DNA of 64,000 nt from Gammaproteobacteria bacterium (GTDB lineage: Bacteria > Pseudomonadota > Gammaproteobacteria > Eutrophobiales > Eutrophobiaceae), in assembly GCA_003250975.1 (NCBI GenBank), contig QKIY01000028.1, positions 1 to 64,000 of the forward strand, in the 5' to 3' direction. The translations under genes and the position numbers were made by a program. Positions within the stretch are counted from its first letter, which is position 1. Each line of letters begins with the position of its first letter. Positions 47,725-56,340 of this stretch are shown here, in pieces. Under the pieces are notes generated by a model. It saw only the letters and a list, made by a program, of their open reading frames with translations, did not search any database and was not told the origin of the DNA.

Positions 47725-48597
47725 TCACTGCTCAAGCTGCTGTTGCAGTGCGATCAGACGACCGGTGGTCTGCGCCTGGCTTGCATATCGATCAAGCTGC
47801 CCTTGCATGAGTCGATTAAGTTGCTGTACACGTTCAGCAGCAGGTGGGTGTGTCTCATACATAAGCTGGTAAGACTTCGACTGTGGGCTGATCAGGCTCA
47901 AGGTATGGAGCACACCAACCAGGCCGTAGGGATCGTACCCGGCACGTGCTGCAATCACCACTCCCATGCGATCAGCCTCCAGTTCATCATCCCGGTTTAA
48001 GCCACTTTCCCAGACATCGACACCGGTATTGATGAGTTGCTTTACAACCTTGTTCCATTTCGGTCCGGTAAGTTCCTCGGCGGCCATTGACCCAAGGTCT
48101 TTTAACACGCCCGATTGTGCCCTTTCCTGGATGTCCTCAAGATGGTGCTTCACCAGGACATGGGAGATTTCGTGGGCAAGGACACCGGCAAGCTCGCTCT
48201 CGTTCCGCATGAGCATAAACAGGCCCTTTGATATAAATACATACCCGCCCGGTGCTGCAAAGGCATTGATATCATTATCATCCAGGACCCCGAAACGCCA
48301 GGGCAGGTTGGGCCTCTCGGCCTGTAATACAATCCACATCCCCATATCATTTACAAATTGCTGCAGGCCGGTGTTATCAATCAGGGGTGCTGCACCCAGT
48401 AACTGTGCAGACATGCCTTTCCCTAGTTCTATCTCACGGGGTTCCGAAATCTCGATAAACGCATCTTTGTGTTCTATGAGCTTCTCGGCTCCCTTTTCCA
48501 TCCATTCAAGTGCCTTGCCCCAGTCAGCAGAGACGTGGATCATATTGCCAAGCAAAAGACTGAATGTAGCAAACATGATTATCAACCGGATCTTCAT
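47725..48597 (-). CDS. M48 family periplasmic metalloprotease
   Basis: 290 residues with an N-terminal signal peptide (about 1-24). The zinc motif HEISHVLVKHH (about 143-153) is followed by the third ligand in ELEADRMGV (about 207-215). M48 proteases of this size (LoiP/BepA/YcaL relatives) degrade misfolded envelope proteins. No lipobox or TPR repeats are seen, unlike BepA. Its start overlaps the stop of the SH3-domain gene by four bases, so both are one operon and may act together in the envelope. Confidence 0.9.
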   Translation of the reverse strand: MKIRLIIMFATFSLLLGNMIHVSADWGKALEWMEKGAEKLIEHKDAFIEISEPREIELGKGMSAQLLGAAPLIDNTGLQQFVNDMGMWIVLQAERPNLPWRFGVLDDNDINAFAAPGGYVFISKGLFMLMRNESELAGVLAHEISHVLVKHHLEDIQERAQSGVLKDLGSMAAEELTGPKWNKVVKQLINTGVDVWESGLNRDDELEADRMGVVIAARAGYDPYGLVGVLHTLSLISPQSKSYQLMYETHPPAAERVQQLNRLMQGQLDRYASQAQTTGRLIALQQQLEQ

Positions 48598-49151
48598 CGG
48601 GAGGGGACTCCAAATTGGTCGCCTGATGAGGTATCGCTTTCCGATTCGGGCTCTGATGACACAATAAGGTAGGCAATATTCTGGCTCCGCAATCCGGCGC
48701 TCCCTGCATGGCGCCTGGCCTTATCGGGATTACTCCTGTAGCGATCCATTGCTGCCATTGCCTGTGGATCAGGGTTCGCCTTCTTGATATCACCCGGCCC
48801 CAGTCCACGGATACCGATGGTCGCTACACTGGTGGGCTCCTGTGTTGAATAGCCCCCTCGCATCACACGGCGCAGGCGTTCCAGCCAACTGATATTGGAA
48901 ACCGGCTGGACATTAAACCAGATCCAGCCACGTTCTTTTTCAGGCGTGTCAAGCTCAACCCGATACCAAACCCCGCTGTGTTCCAAGATAGTGACTCGCG
49001 TGTCGGCTTTAACCAATGTCTGGGCCGGCAAGTTTCTGTCCGGTTCACTGTAGAGGTCCGATGTAACTGTAACCACACCAGGTTCGGTTTCAGCTAGTGA
49101 ATTGAAACATACGCCGATCAACAATAATGAAAGGACAAACTTGAGACGCAT
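48594..49151 (-). CDS. secreted bacterial SH3-domain protein
   Basis: 185 residues with a signal peptide (MRLKFVLSLLLIGVCFNSLA), then a bacterial SH3-like domain (about 25-85) with the typical DLYSEPDRNLPAQ, GVWYRVEL and GWIWFNV elements. A polar C-terminal tail rich in Ser and Arg follows. SH3b domains often bind peptidoglycan stem peptides. First gene of a two-gene operon with the M48 protease. Confidence 0.8.
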   Translation of the reverse strand: MRLKFVLSLLLIGVCFNSLAETEPGVVTVTSDLYSEPDRNLPAQTLVKADTRVTILEHSGVWYRVELDTPEKERGWIWFNVQPVSNISWLERLRRVMRGGYSTQEPTSVATIGIRGLGPGDIKKANPDPQAMAAMDRYRSNPDKARRHAGSAGLRSQNIAYLIVSSEPESESDTSSGDQFGVPSR

Positions 49152-49272
49152 CGCTTAACAAAATTTACCGTTTAGGATGGAACAAAAAATAATACCATCT
49201 TTCTTGCATTCTCAGTACAGCTAAACAGCGCGACTATCAGGAATATTATTATGAAACGGAAAGGCGCGGATT

Positions 49273-49296
49273 AAAAAAACCCCGCCGAAGCGGGGT
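49273..49296 (-). terminator. Rho-independent terminator after the DUF1097 gene
   Basis: Read on the minus strand, ACCCCGC-TTCG-GCGGGGT is a perfect 7-bp stem with a stable UUCG loop, followed by a run of T residues. Lies 77 bases after the DUF1097 stop. Confidence 0.88.
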
Positions 49297-49372
49297 CTAT
49301 TCATATACCAAACAAGTACCACTCTAATACCGAGTCATTGCTTTCCCGATATTTACCATCAAAAACTAATAT

Positions 49373-49891
49373 TTAGCCACCTTTCGCCAGCATGCTCCCG
49401 AGCTTTCCGGATAACATACCGAAAAACGCACCAACAATTAACGATACTGCAATGATGACCAGGGCATTACTGAAGTTAGCGCCTGTCAATGCACCCATAT
49501 CCAGCGCTCCCTGCGTCTGCAATAAATACGCGGCCGTTGCGGCATAACCATATACACTGGCTGGTATAGCATCAAGCATCTTGATATGAGCAGCGAGGCA
49601 CATTCCCAAGACAGTTAATCCAACGGCAATACCCGCGCCTATTGCTCCCATGCCCCCCAATGGGGTGCCTAGTAATATAATGGCCATTAGCCAAGCACAT
49701 ATAACGCCGAAAACATTGCATGCAATGGTTTTTTTAAGGGCTTCCGTATTGCCGCCGGTAGCAAAGTAGGTAGCCCAACCGATGAATACGCCCCAAATCA
49801 GAATTAAACCTTGTAACGGACCCAATGCCAGATAGGTCGCGATACCACCAAGTACCCCAATACTCACACAAAGTGCGATTAGACTTGTCAT
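49373..49891 (-). CDS. DUF1097 family membrane protein
   Basis: 172-residue protein of five or six hydrophobic segments (for example LIALCVSIGVLGGIATYLA and GAIGAGIAVGLTVLGMCLA) belonging to the DUF1097 group of inner-membrane proteins. No function is established. ATG 49891 has GGGGGAA about six bases upstream, and the hydrophobic part starts there. It is divergent from the cytochrome-fusion gene and ends at a strong terminator, so it is monocistronic. Confidence 0.85.
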   Translation of the reverse strand: MTSLIALCVSIGVLGGIATYLALGPLQGLILIWGVFIGWATYFATGGNTEALKKTIACNVFGVICAWLMAIILLGTPLGGMGAIGAGIAVGLTVLGMCLAAHIKMLDAIPASVYGYAATAAYLLQTQGALDMGALTGANFSNALVIIAVSLIVGAFFGMLSGKLGSMLAKGG

Positions 49892-50070
49892 GTGATTTCC
49901 CCCATTTATTCGATAAAACACCGGGTATTATTACAGAAACAAGGTCGGGAAATATTCCCATGAAAACAGTCATAATTTCAAACGGTTAATGATGACACAT
50001 TGCATATATCCATGCCGTCACGGATAAAATAAATTCGATTGTTATAAATGGGTTTTTGATTTCTCATACT

Positions 50071-50084
50071 TTGATCTGGATCAA
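50071..50084. promoter_or_regulatory. FNR/ANR box TTGAT-N4-ATCAA
   Basis: TTGATCTGGATCAA matches the FNR-family consensus at all ten specified bases. Its centre is about 41 bases before the start point implied by the -10 candidate at 50106-50111, the classic position for class II activation. It probably controls the cytochrome-barrel gene at 50160. Confidence 0.8.
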
Positions 50085-50105
50085 AAATCCTATGTAAAAA
50101 TTAAT

Positions 50106-50111
50106 TATAAG
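50106..50111 (+). promoter_or_regulatory. -10 element TATAAG downstream of the FNR box
   Basis: Five of six match to TATAAT. With a start point near 50118 the FNR box would be centred at about -41. The mRNA leader would then be about 42 bases before the ATG at 50160. Confidence 0.5.
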
Positions 50112-50159
50112 ATTTTAAATTAATTGAATTTAGCAAAAAGGAACAAGAGAACTCACTTT

Positions 50160-51266
50160 ATGGAAAACCGCAAAGTTACTTTTGTAATCATTTCTTTTCT
50201 TCTGCTCTCTGTTGTAAACGGATATGCCGATGATCGCACTAGTGCCGGTCAACTATTCCAGAGACATTGCGCTGTTTGCCACGGATCAACCGGAAAGCCG
50301 GATCCGAACAACCCCGCCTTCAGACAACTTGGAATATTGCCGGCAAACTTTACCGATCCCTTGTTCAACAGCCGCGAACCATCTAAAGACTGGTTCATGG
50401 TGATAAAACACGGAGGAGCAGCACTCGGTCGCTCAGAGATTATGCCTGCTTTCAAGGATACACTGAATGATAACGAAATCTGGTTGCTAATTTCCTATAT
50501 CAAGACACTTGCTGGAGATCATGCCTATCCTGCGGGAGACATGAACTTTATCCTGCCGATTCGCACCAAGAAGGCCTTCCCGGAAGACGAGGTTGTCTGG
50601 AAGTTCCGCTTCCAGAACAATACCGGATCTACGGACAGGGATCAGATACGCAATGTTCTCGAATTAGAAAAACGTTTCCTGAAAAGGTTTCAGTTTTCTG
50701 TCGAATTAAGCCATACATTTGACGATGCAATCGATGACAACGACGGTAACCTGGATCAGGTTGAGCCTGGAATTAAATATGTTCTTTATGAAAATCCCTC
50801 ATACAAATTCATTACGTCACTGGGAACATTCTTTGCCATCAAGACCGAAGAGCATGATGACTCTGATGAGTTTATTCCCTATATTGCAGCTGCAAAACGA
50901 CTAACTGACAGGCTGACTTTCCAGGGCACTGCCAGGGCTGACCTGCCCTTTGACAAATTCAGTGACGGCAGTGTTGAACTTTCCGGAGTGACACACTGGA
51001 GCCCCAGTCCATGGCCGCGCAGCCTCCATCCCGGACTGGAACTGGTCGCATCATTTCCAATTGACCGCGATGATGGTGGTAGCAATAAGAAGTTTGCCCA
51101 GTTCAGTCTGATCCCGCAGGCACAAATCGGCCTGAGCAAGAGCGGGCATATCGCCCTGAACCTGGGCGCGGAGATACCGTTGAATGATACTGACCGATAT
51201 GACTATCGCGCATACATCTACCTGCTCTGGGATTTTGCCGACGGAGGATTGTTTCAGGGCTGGTAA
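50160..51266 (+). CDS. cytochrome c domain fused to an outer-membrane-type beta domain
   Basis: 368 residues. Signal peptide about 1-23 ends at GYA. A class I cytochrome c domain (about 24-118) has a single haem site CAVCH, distal Met candidates in EIMPAF, and ends at LISYIKTLAG. The remaining 250 residues are a series of amphipathic strands with short turns, like the transporter-type beta-barrel family related to phenol-degradation protein MetA; the last stretch is YRAYIYLLWDF. The fusion suggests haem held at or through the outer membrane. The ATG at 50160 begins a clear signal peptide. A perfect FNR box lies upstream, so low oxygen probably induces it. Confidence 0.82.
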   Translation: MENRKVTFVIISFLLLSVVNGYADDRTSAGQLFQRHCAVCHGSTGKPDPNNPAFRQLGILPANFTDPLFNSREPSKDWFMVIKHGGAALGRSEIMPAFKDTLNDNEIWLLISYIKTLAGDHAYPAGDMNFILPIRTKKAFPEDEVVWKFRFQNNTGSTDRDQIRNVLELEKRFLKRFQFSVELSHTFDDAIDDNDGNLDQVEPGIKYVLYENPSYKFITSLGTFFAIKTEEHDDSDEFIPYIAAAKRLTDRLTFQGTARADLPFDKFSDGSVELSGVTHWSPSPWPRSLHPGLELVASFPIDRDDGGSNKKFAQFSLIPQAQIGLSKSGHIALNLGAEIPLNDTDRYDYRAYIYLLWDFADGGLFQGW

Positions 51267-51298
51267 AAAGACGTTGCCTGCAGAATTACTTCAACTGA

Positions 51299-51625
51299 GA
51301 AGTATGTATTATAGAGGTAATTAATGGTGATAGGCCGCGAGAATCAAAAGATATAAAAGGTTTAGCTAAAAAGTATTTATTTAAAGCATTTAATAAAATT
51401 GTTAACTTACTAAACAGCGATAAAGAACGCATTGCATTATCTGCAGCCAAAGAAATTATCGATAGAGCATACGGAAAAACTCTGGAATCTGATTACATGA
51501 CGGTAAAAGAGTATTCAAAAATACATGTTGATACTTTATACCTGTCTGAGGATGAAATCATAAAAAGATTCCGCACTATTTTGTTCGATGCAGGCATCAG
51601 AGAACAACTAGATCAATCTAAATAA
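51299..51625 (+). pseudogene. start-less phage terminase-small-subunit-like remnant
   Basis: An open frame of 108 codons between TGA (51296) and TAA has no ATG, GTG or TTG near its beginning; the first ATG is more than half-way through. The encoded sequence has a basic start (NGDRPRESKDIKG), a helical block ALSAAKEIIDRAYGK and a charged tail, resembling small phage terminase or GRPKGS-type proteins. An ATG at 51324 with AGAGG just before it lies in another frame, so a frameshift near the start could explain the loss. Base composition is AT-rich and unlike the GC-rich genes that follow. Family assignment is inference. Confidence 0.5.
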
Positions 51626-51669
51626 CTCAGCATGTATCCACCTCGCTTAATTAGATGGATCCTCGTCGG

Positions 51670-53049
51670 TCATGATCGCGAATCGGATCTCCGCAAAGGC
51701 AATACTTCATGGAACTTGCCGCTCGCGGTCAGTTCGGGCGGCGCCTGGCTTGCCGTGACCGCGACGTCTTTCACGCCGTTATCGCGAAACACCCGTTTCA
51801 CTGACCGGATGAGTTCTTCAAACACCACCCCTGGCGCCGCCTCATCGGCCAGTTCGATCCGCACTTCGAAATCTCTCTCGCTGGTCTGGACCAGCTGGAT
51901 GCGCCGGGCGTGCTCGTGCTCCAGATCGAAGACGAGCGGCGACAGCGTCACCTCGCCCACACGAACGAGTGTTGCCTCGCGGCCTTCCACCTGAAAACTG
52001 CGGAACGGCGACCCGCAGGGGCAGGGGTCCGTATGGAAACGAACGCAGTCGCCGAGGTCATAGCGGATGAACGGTTGAACGTCATTGGCGAGTACCGTCA
52101 GCAGCGCCGTCGCCGATAGTGTGCCAGCGGGAACGGGCCGCATCGCTTCATCGACCGCTTCGAGGATGACCCAGTCTTCGTTCACATGCTTCCGTCCGGA
52201 ACTGCACTCGAACGACAGCACCAGGCACTCGGTGCAGGCATAGGTGTCGAGAATGCCGTATTTCAGTGAGGGGAAGGCCTGTAGAACCCGCGTGCGGAGA
52301 TCCTCGGTGAGGGTCTCGCCCCCGGTACTGATGACCACCGGCTCGACCTGCAGTCGCCCGGCTGCCTTTTCTTTGGCGAGGATGGTCAGCATGCTTGGGT
52401 AGGTCACGATGCAAGAGACCCTTCCAATCGCGTTGAGTTGCTCAACGAGCTGGCCGATCGACTGCTCGGCCTCGATGAAGGCCAGCCCCCTCGCCAGTCT
52501 CGGACGCAGATGTCTCACCAATTTATTGAACCCAGCGCCGGCAAAGTGTCCGTTGCCGCCGGTGATCGTCACCCTCATGCCGAGCTTGCGCATGTCCCGG
52601 ACAAGCTTCCAATGGTATTGCTCGAAGCGCGCCAGCGTGATTCCGTAGGAGTACTCCAGAAACGATGACGGCAAGACGACGACCGCCGGTTCGCCCGACG
52701 TCCCGGAAGTCCGAAAAATGGCGACATCGTCAATAGGCACGCCGAGCTTCCGGATATCCCGGAGGTGATCGCGGGCCCTGTCGAGGGTAAGTGAACGAAT
52801 CGTCAGCCAGTCGTCGAATTCCGCCATGAGATCGGGTTTGCGGGTCACCGGCAATTCGCGCAGTTCGACCTCGCTTGATGGTCCCAGATCCGCATAAAGT
52901 CTACGAAACAAGGGGGAGTCGCGCCGCGCTTTTTCCACGAGACGCCGCAGGTTGCGGAGTTGCCTGGCTTCAATTCGCTTTCGTCCACCCCAGGCTGTCC
53001 AGAGCCCGCCGGCGAAGTATCCCAATGTTCGAAGAAGGCTGAATCGCAT
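51670..53049 (-). CDS. phenylacetate-CoA ligase-like (PaaK/CapK) AMP-forming enzyme
   Basis: 459-residue adenylate-forming protein. The nucleotide-binding loop RTSGTSGEP (about 110-118), the YACTECLVLSFEC segment (about 272-284), the IRYDLGD motif near 336, and a cysteine pair CPCG (about 346-349) fit the CapK/PaaK group, which activates a carboxylic acid as acyl-AMP or acyl-CoA. The substrate is unknown. Third-position GC is clearly higher than in the surrounding genes. It is 113 bases after an oxidoreductase gene of similar composition on the same strand, and I infer they were acquired together. Confidence 0.83.
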   Translation of the reverse strand: MRFSLLRTLGYFAGGLWTAWGGRKRIEARQLRNLRRLVEKARRDSPLFRRLYADLGPSSEVELRELPVTRKPDLMAEFDDWLTIRSLTLDRARDHLRDIRKLGVPIDDVAIFRTSGTSGEPAVVVLPSSFLEYSYGITLARFEQYHWKLVRDMRKLGMRVTITGGNGHFAGAGFNKLVRHLRPRLARGLAFIEAEQSIGQLVEQLNAIGRVSCIVTYPSMLTILAKEKAAGRLQVEPVVISTGGETLTEDLRTRVLQAFPSLKYGILDTYACTECLVLSFECSSGRKHVNEDWVILEAVDEAMRPVPAGTLSATALLTVLANDVQPFIRYDLGDCVRFHTDPCPCGSPFRSFQVEGREATLVRVGEVTLSPLVFDLEHEHARRIQLVQTSERDFEVRIELADEAAPGVVFEELIRSVKRVFRDNGVKDVAVTASQAPPELTASGKFHEVLPLRRSDSRS

Positions 53050-53162
53050 AGGCTGCCGGAGACGATGAGCCTCAAGTGCCGCCTAACTAGGTATTACGGG
53101 GACATCATGAGGCCCACTTAATTTTTTTACTTTCGACGGCAAGATCGTATTCATATGCCTTA

Positions 53163-54713
53163 TCAGAATTTCTGGAAGACACGTGGATCGATCGCCGCAG
53201 CGCCCAACATTCCGCCCGAAAGCGCCCCCGCGATGCCGGGGGTCATGACGTCCTGACCCGTGAGGAACAGACCGGGGACCGGCGTGCGGGCGTTAAGGGC
53301 GTTCGACAGCATACGGCGCGGGGTCGTTTCGATGCCGTAGATCCCGCCCTTGTCGTGACGGGTGAATGATGCGGTGGCGAGCGGCGTGCCGAGTTCGCGA
53401 TAGACTACGAGCGGGGCCAGTGCCGGAAACTTCTCGGCAAACAAGGCCATCATTTTGGCTTCGATGTCTTGCTTGAATGCCGCCCACTCATCCGGTCGCT
53501 CCTCGGCCCCGCCGTCCGCGTATTCAGCCACCGACGACCAGTCGGTAAAGACCAGCATGTCGCCGGTATGCCTGTTCGAGGGTCCGGGGTCGTGCGCGGG
53601 GTTCTTGAGAGAGGAAAAGGAGACGAACATCATCGGAATCGGTCCACCGTCGGCCACGGACCAAATGCCGTCATCGGTGTCCCAGCTGTTATAGAACCAG
53701 TGGTTCGAGCGCGTCGCGCCATACCGGGCGATGTCTCCCTCGAAACCGAGGAAGACATCGAAATGGCAGATCGACGGCTTGAAAGTGGCTATCTCGCGCG
53801 CCCAGTCCTGCTGGCGAATTTCTTCAGGCAACAAGCGCTTCACGGTCTCACCGGCTCCGATTGCCGAGATGATGGCTGGCGCTCTAAATTCCTCGCCGGC
53901 ATTCGTGCGCACGCCCACGGCTTTGCCGTCTTCGACCAATATTTTGCTGACGGGAGCCCCAGCGCGGGCGCTGCCGCCGGCTGCCTCGATCACGGGAACG
54001 AGGCCCCTTGCAATGGCGGAAGCACCGCCCACCGGATAAGCGGCGCCTGCGAGATAATGGCCCATGATGGTGGCGTGAACGGCAAAACTCGCTTCTTTCG
54101 GTTTGCCGCCATAGGTACCCCATTGTGCCGACAGCACGGCCGCGAGCTTCGGGTCGCTGATGATTTCTGCGATGACCTTGCCGGTCGTGCGGCCACACCA
54201 ACGCTGGATTTTCTGCTTATTCCACCAGTGGTGTGCAAAGCGGAACGGTTCGGGCATCGCGCGCTCGCCTCCAACCATGTGGCCAGCTTCCTCTGCCGAC
54301 AGCAACGCCTCGAAATAGGCGTCGATTTCGGCCGTATTGTCGGGGAACCGGTCCTTGAGCTCCATCTTGTAGGCTTCGGCCGGTCGCCCTACGGAAATCT
54401 CGAACCCGTCCGGGAAATGCAGCGTGTCGTAGACGGTGCCGACCGAGTGAAACTCGATTGTTCCGTCGCTCAGCCAGTCCAAGATCCGACCTGCAAGCTG
54501 ATCGTGACCGAATGTGCCGCAATAGTGGAGGCCGACGTCCCAACTGAAACCATCGCGAGTAAAGGCGTGAGTCAGCCCGCCGATTGATTGCGCTTGCTCA
54601 AGAAGCAAGACTTTGTGATCAAACCGGGAAAGCGCAGCAGCCGTCGTCATACCGCCCATGCCGGACCCGATAACAATAACATCGAACTCTCTTGCAGACG
54701 ATTTGGCTGTCAT
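53163..54713 (-). CDS. phytoene desaturase / retinol saturase-like FAD-dependent oxidoreductase
   Basis: 516-residue flavoprotein. The N-terminal dinucleotide motif VIVIGSGMGGMTTAAALSRF (about 12-31) and the C-terminal GLFLTGQDVMTPGIAGALSGG place it in the CrtI/RetSat superfamily, which reduces or oxidises polyene or isoprenoid chains. The conserved YCGTFG and WGTYG segments are typical of the saturase branch. It starts directly after the stop of a tiny membrane ORF and has AGAGGAG upstream. Higher GC than its neighbours. Paired with the PaaK-like ligase; together they could build or tailor a lipid, but this is inference. Confidence 0.85.
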   Translation of the reverse strand: MTAKSSAREFDVIVIGSGMGGMTTAAALSRFDHKVLLLEQAQSIGGLTHAFTRDGFSWDVGLHYCGTFGHDQLAGRILDWLSDGTIEFHSVGTVYDTLHFPDGFEISVGRPAEAYKMELKDRFPDNTAEIDAYFEALLSAEEAGHMVGGERAMPEPFRFAHHWWNKQKIQRWCGRTTGKVIAEIISDPKLAAVLSAQWGTYGGKPKEASFAVHATIMGHYLAGAAYPVGGASAIARGLVPVIEAAGGSARAGAPVSKILVEDGKAVGVRTNAGEEFRAPAIISAIGAGETVKRLLPEEIRQQDWAREIATFKPSICHFDVFLGFEGDIARYGATRSNHWFYNSWDTDDGIWSVADGGPIPMMFVSFSSLKNPAHDPGPSNRHTGDMLVFTDWSSVAEYADGGAEERPDEWAAFKQDIEAKMMALFAEKFPALAPLVVYRELGTPLATASFTRHDKGGIYGIETTPRRMLSNALNARTPVPGLFLTGQDVMTPGIAGALSGGMLGAAAIDPRVFQKF

Positions 54714-54782
54714 TCAGCGATATCTCCTCTGAAAAAGCCTATCACGTACTAGAACAAGCAAAAAGATAACGATGAATACCAT
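54714..54782 (-). CDS. tiny single-helix membrane peptide or truncated C-terminal fragment
   Basis: 22 codons from ATG 54782, or 26 from TTG 54794, encode one hydrophobic helix followed by RDRLFQRRYR. The stop TGA directly abuts the oxidoreductase ATG. The same frame is open upstream as far as the 3' end of tRNA-Phe and would read PPPFSPWVPKWVPL before the helix. Thus it may be the end of a membrane-protein gene cut off at the tRNA. No good ribosome site is visible. Confidence 0.3.
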   Translation of the reverse strand: MVFIVIFLLVLVRDRLFQRRYR

Positions 54783-54860
54783 TATGATGGCCAATGGAAC
54801 CCACTTAGGAACCCAGGGAGAGAAAGGGGGAGGAGTTATTTTATAACTCTTTGATTTAAT

Positions 54861-54936
54861 TGGTGGCCAGGGACAGAATTGAACTGCCGACACAGGGATT
54901 TTCAGTCCCCTGCTCTACCAACTGAGCTACCTGGCC
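54861..54936 (-). tRNA. tRNA-Phe(GAA)
   Basis: 76-base cloverleaf with encoded CCA: acceptor GGCCAGG/CCTGGCC, D arm GCTCAGTTGGTAGAGC, anticodon loop CTGAAAA (anticodon GAA) and T arm with TTCAATT in place of the usual TTCGAAT. tRNA-Phe is a common integration target, and the GC-rich two-gene segment begins right at its 3' side. Confidence 0.97.
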
Positions 54937-55004
54937 ATTAGAATAGGATTAAAATCAAAGACCGCGTATTAAAGCGGGACGGGGTGCGTCCGTCAAGTCA
55001 AGGC

Positions 55005-55280
55005 CTATTTCTCCTCAGGGGGTACATACTCCTTGGGTCTTTCCGATCCTTCTCCGAAGAAAAACTTCTCCATCTCCTCTTCCAGGAACTTTCTGGCCTT
55101 GGGTTCGATAGGGGTGAGGCGGTATTCATTAATCAGCATGGTCTGATGATTCAGCCACATCCGCCATGCCTCCTGAGAGACATTTTCAAATATGCGTTTA
55201 CCCAGTTCACCAGGGTAAGGGAGCCTTGCCAGTCCCTCGGCCTCCCGGCCCAACTTTACACAATGTACGGTCCGACTCAT
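55005..55280 (-). CDS. yggX: probable Fe(2+)-trafficking protein YggX
   Basis: 91-residue protein that protects iron-sulfur clusters and supports iron movement. The conserved start [20 protein letters not shown] includes the single Cys6 or Cys7 implicated in function, and [10 protein letters not shown] is present. The ATG at 55280 has GAGGA seven bases upstream. It follows mutY by 16 bases, the same mutY-yggX order as in E. coli. Confidence 0.95.
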   Translation of the reverse strand: MSRTVHCVKLGREAEGLARLPYPGELGKRIFENVSQEAWRMWLNHQTMLINEYRLTPIEPKARKFLEEEMEKFFFGEGSERPKEYVPPEEK

Positions 55281-55296
55281 GCTTTTCCTCAATAAT

Positions 55297-56340
55297 CTAT
55301 AGTTGCTGGATCAACCTGTTTACCGGTGCTGGCAACCCCACGCCGGGTTTATCTTCTCGACTGAACCAGCGGTATCTTCCCGGCTCTCTGATCCGTTCGG
55401 CAATAGTCTTTACCTTGATATGTACCGGCGTAATATCCAGGTGGTAATGGCTGAAGGTATGCCGAAACAAGGGATGGTAATCCAGATCTTCAACGGTGAG
55501 TCCCAGATCATGCGTGATCCAGTCCTTAATATCAAAACCGGTTTCATGCTCCGGAAAGGACCAGAGCCCTCCCCATATCCCGGCAGGGGGCCGCTGTTCC
55601 AGCAGTATTTCATTGAACTGGTTTTCCAGCATGGCAAACAGAACCTTTTTGACCGGCAACTCCCTGGCAGCCCTGGTTTGGGGGTAGCTATGCTGGGTTC
55701 CCTCCCTGTGTGCCTGACAACCCGCCGTTAATGGGCAAGCATCACAACGGGGCTGGCGCCTGAGGCATACAGTTGCGCCCAGGTCCATGATGGCTTGGGT
55801 ATAGTCAGCAAAATGCTCCTCCGGGGTGTACTCCTCCGCCAGCTGCCAGAGTCTCCTGGCGACGGCTGACTGCCCCGGCCAGCCCGCGACAGTATGGTAA
55901 CGGCACAGCACCCGCTTTACATTGCCATCCAGGATCGGGGCCCGCAGTCCACAGGCAAGCGACAGGATAGCCCCGGCGGTCGACCGGCCAATTCCGGGCA
56001 AAGCGATGAGACTCTCCATTGACGCCGGGAACCGGCCCTGATGTTCACCATCGACAATTCTGGCGGCACAGTGCAGGTTCCGCGCACGGGCATAATAGCC
56101 CAGGCCGGACCAGAGGTGCAGAACCTCATCAAGATCCACAACGGCCAACGAGTGTACTTCAGGAAAGCGCTCCATGAACTTTTCATAGTAGGGGATCACC
56201 GTACTGACCTGGGTCTGCTGCAGCATGATCTCAGAAACCCAGACACGGTACGGCGTAATCGTCTGTCGCCAGGGCAAGTCCTTCCGCCCTTCCCAGGCGT
56301 ACCAGGTCAATAACTGTGTAGCAAATTTCTCAGGGCTCAT
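55297..56340 (-). CDS. mutY: A/G-specific adenine glycosylase MutY
   Basis: 347-residue DNA repair enzyme that removes adenine mispaired with 8-oxoG. The helix-hairpin-helix and catalytic region is [18 protein letters not shown] (about 114-131), the 4Fe-4S ligands are in [17 protein letters not shown], and a NUDIX-like C-terminal domain (about 225-345) recognises 8-oxoG. Overlaps the SRPBCC gene by 11 bases. Its own 4Fe-4S cluster explains co-expression with yggX. Confidence 0.96.
   Translation of the reverse strand: MSPEKFATQLLTWYAWEGRKDLPWRQTITPYRVWVSEIMLQQTQVSTVIPYYEKFMERFPEVHSLAVVDLDEVLHLWSGLGYYARARNLHCAARIVDGEHQGRFPASMESLIALPGIGRSTAGAILSLACGLRAPILDGNVKRVLCRYHTVAGWPGQSAVARRLWQLAEEYTPEEHFADYTQAIMDLGATVCLRRQPRCDACPLTAGCQAHREGTQHSYPQTRAARELPVKKVLFAMLENQFNEILLEQRPPAGIWGGLWSFPEHETGFDIKDWITHDLGLTVEDLDYHPLFRHTFSHYHLDITPVHIKVKTIAERIREPGRYRWFSREDKPGVGLPAPVNRLIQQL

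Noticed and set aside
50041-50160. CRP site upstream of the cytochrome gene
   Set aside because: The TTGAT-N4-ATCAA core is FNR-type; it lacks the GTGA-N6-TCAC core of CRP.
53469-54587. 372-codon plus-strand frame opposite the FAD oxidoreductase
   Set aside because: High GC creates long antisense frames; the minus-strand frame has clear dinucleotide-binding motifs and this one has none.
51267-54936. Repeat of the tRNA-Phe 3' end marking an att site
   Set aside because: I searched the left border and the spacer between the two island genes by eye and saw no copy of the tRNA end, so integration at the tRNA stays an inference.
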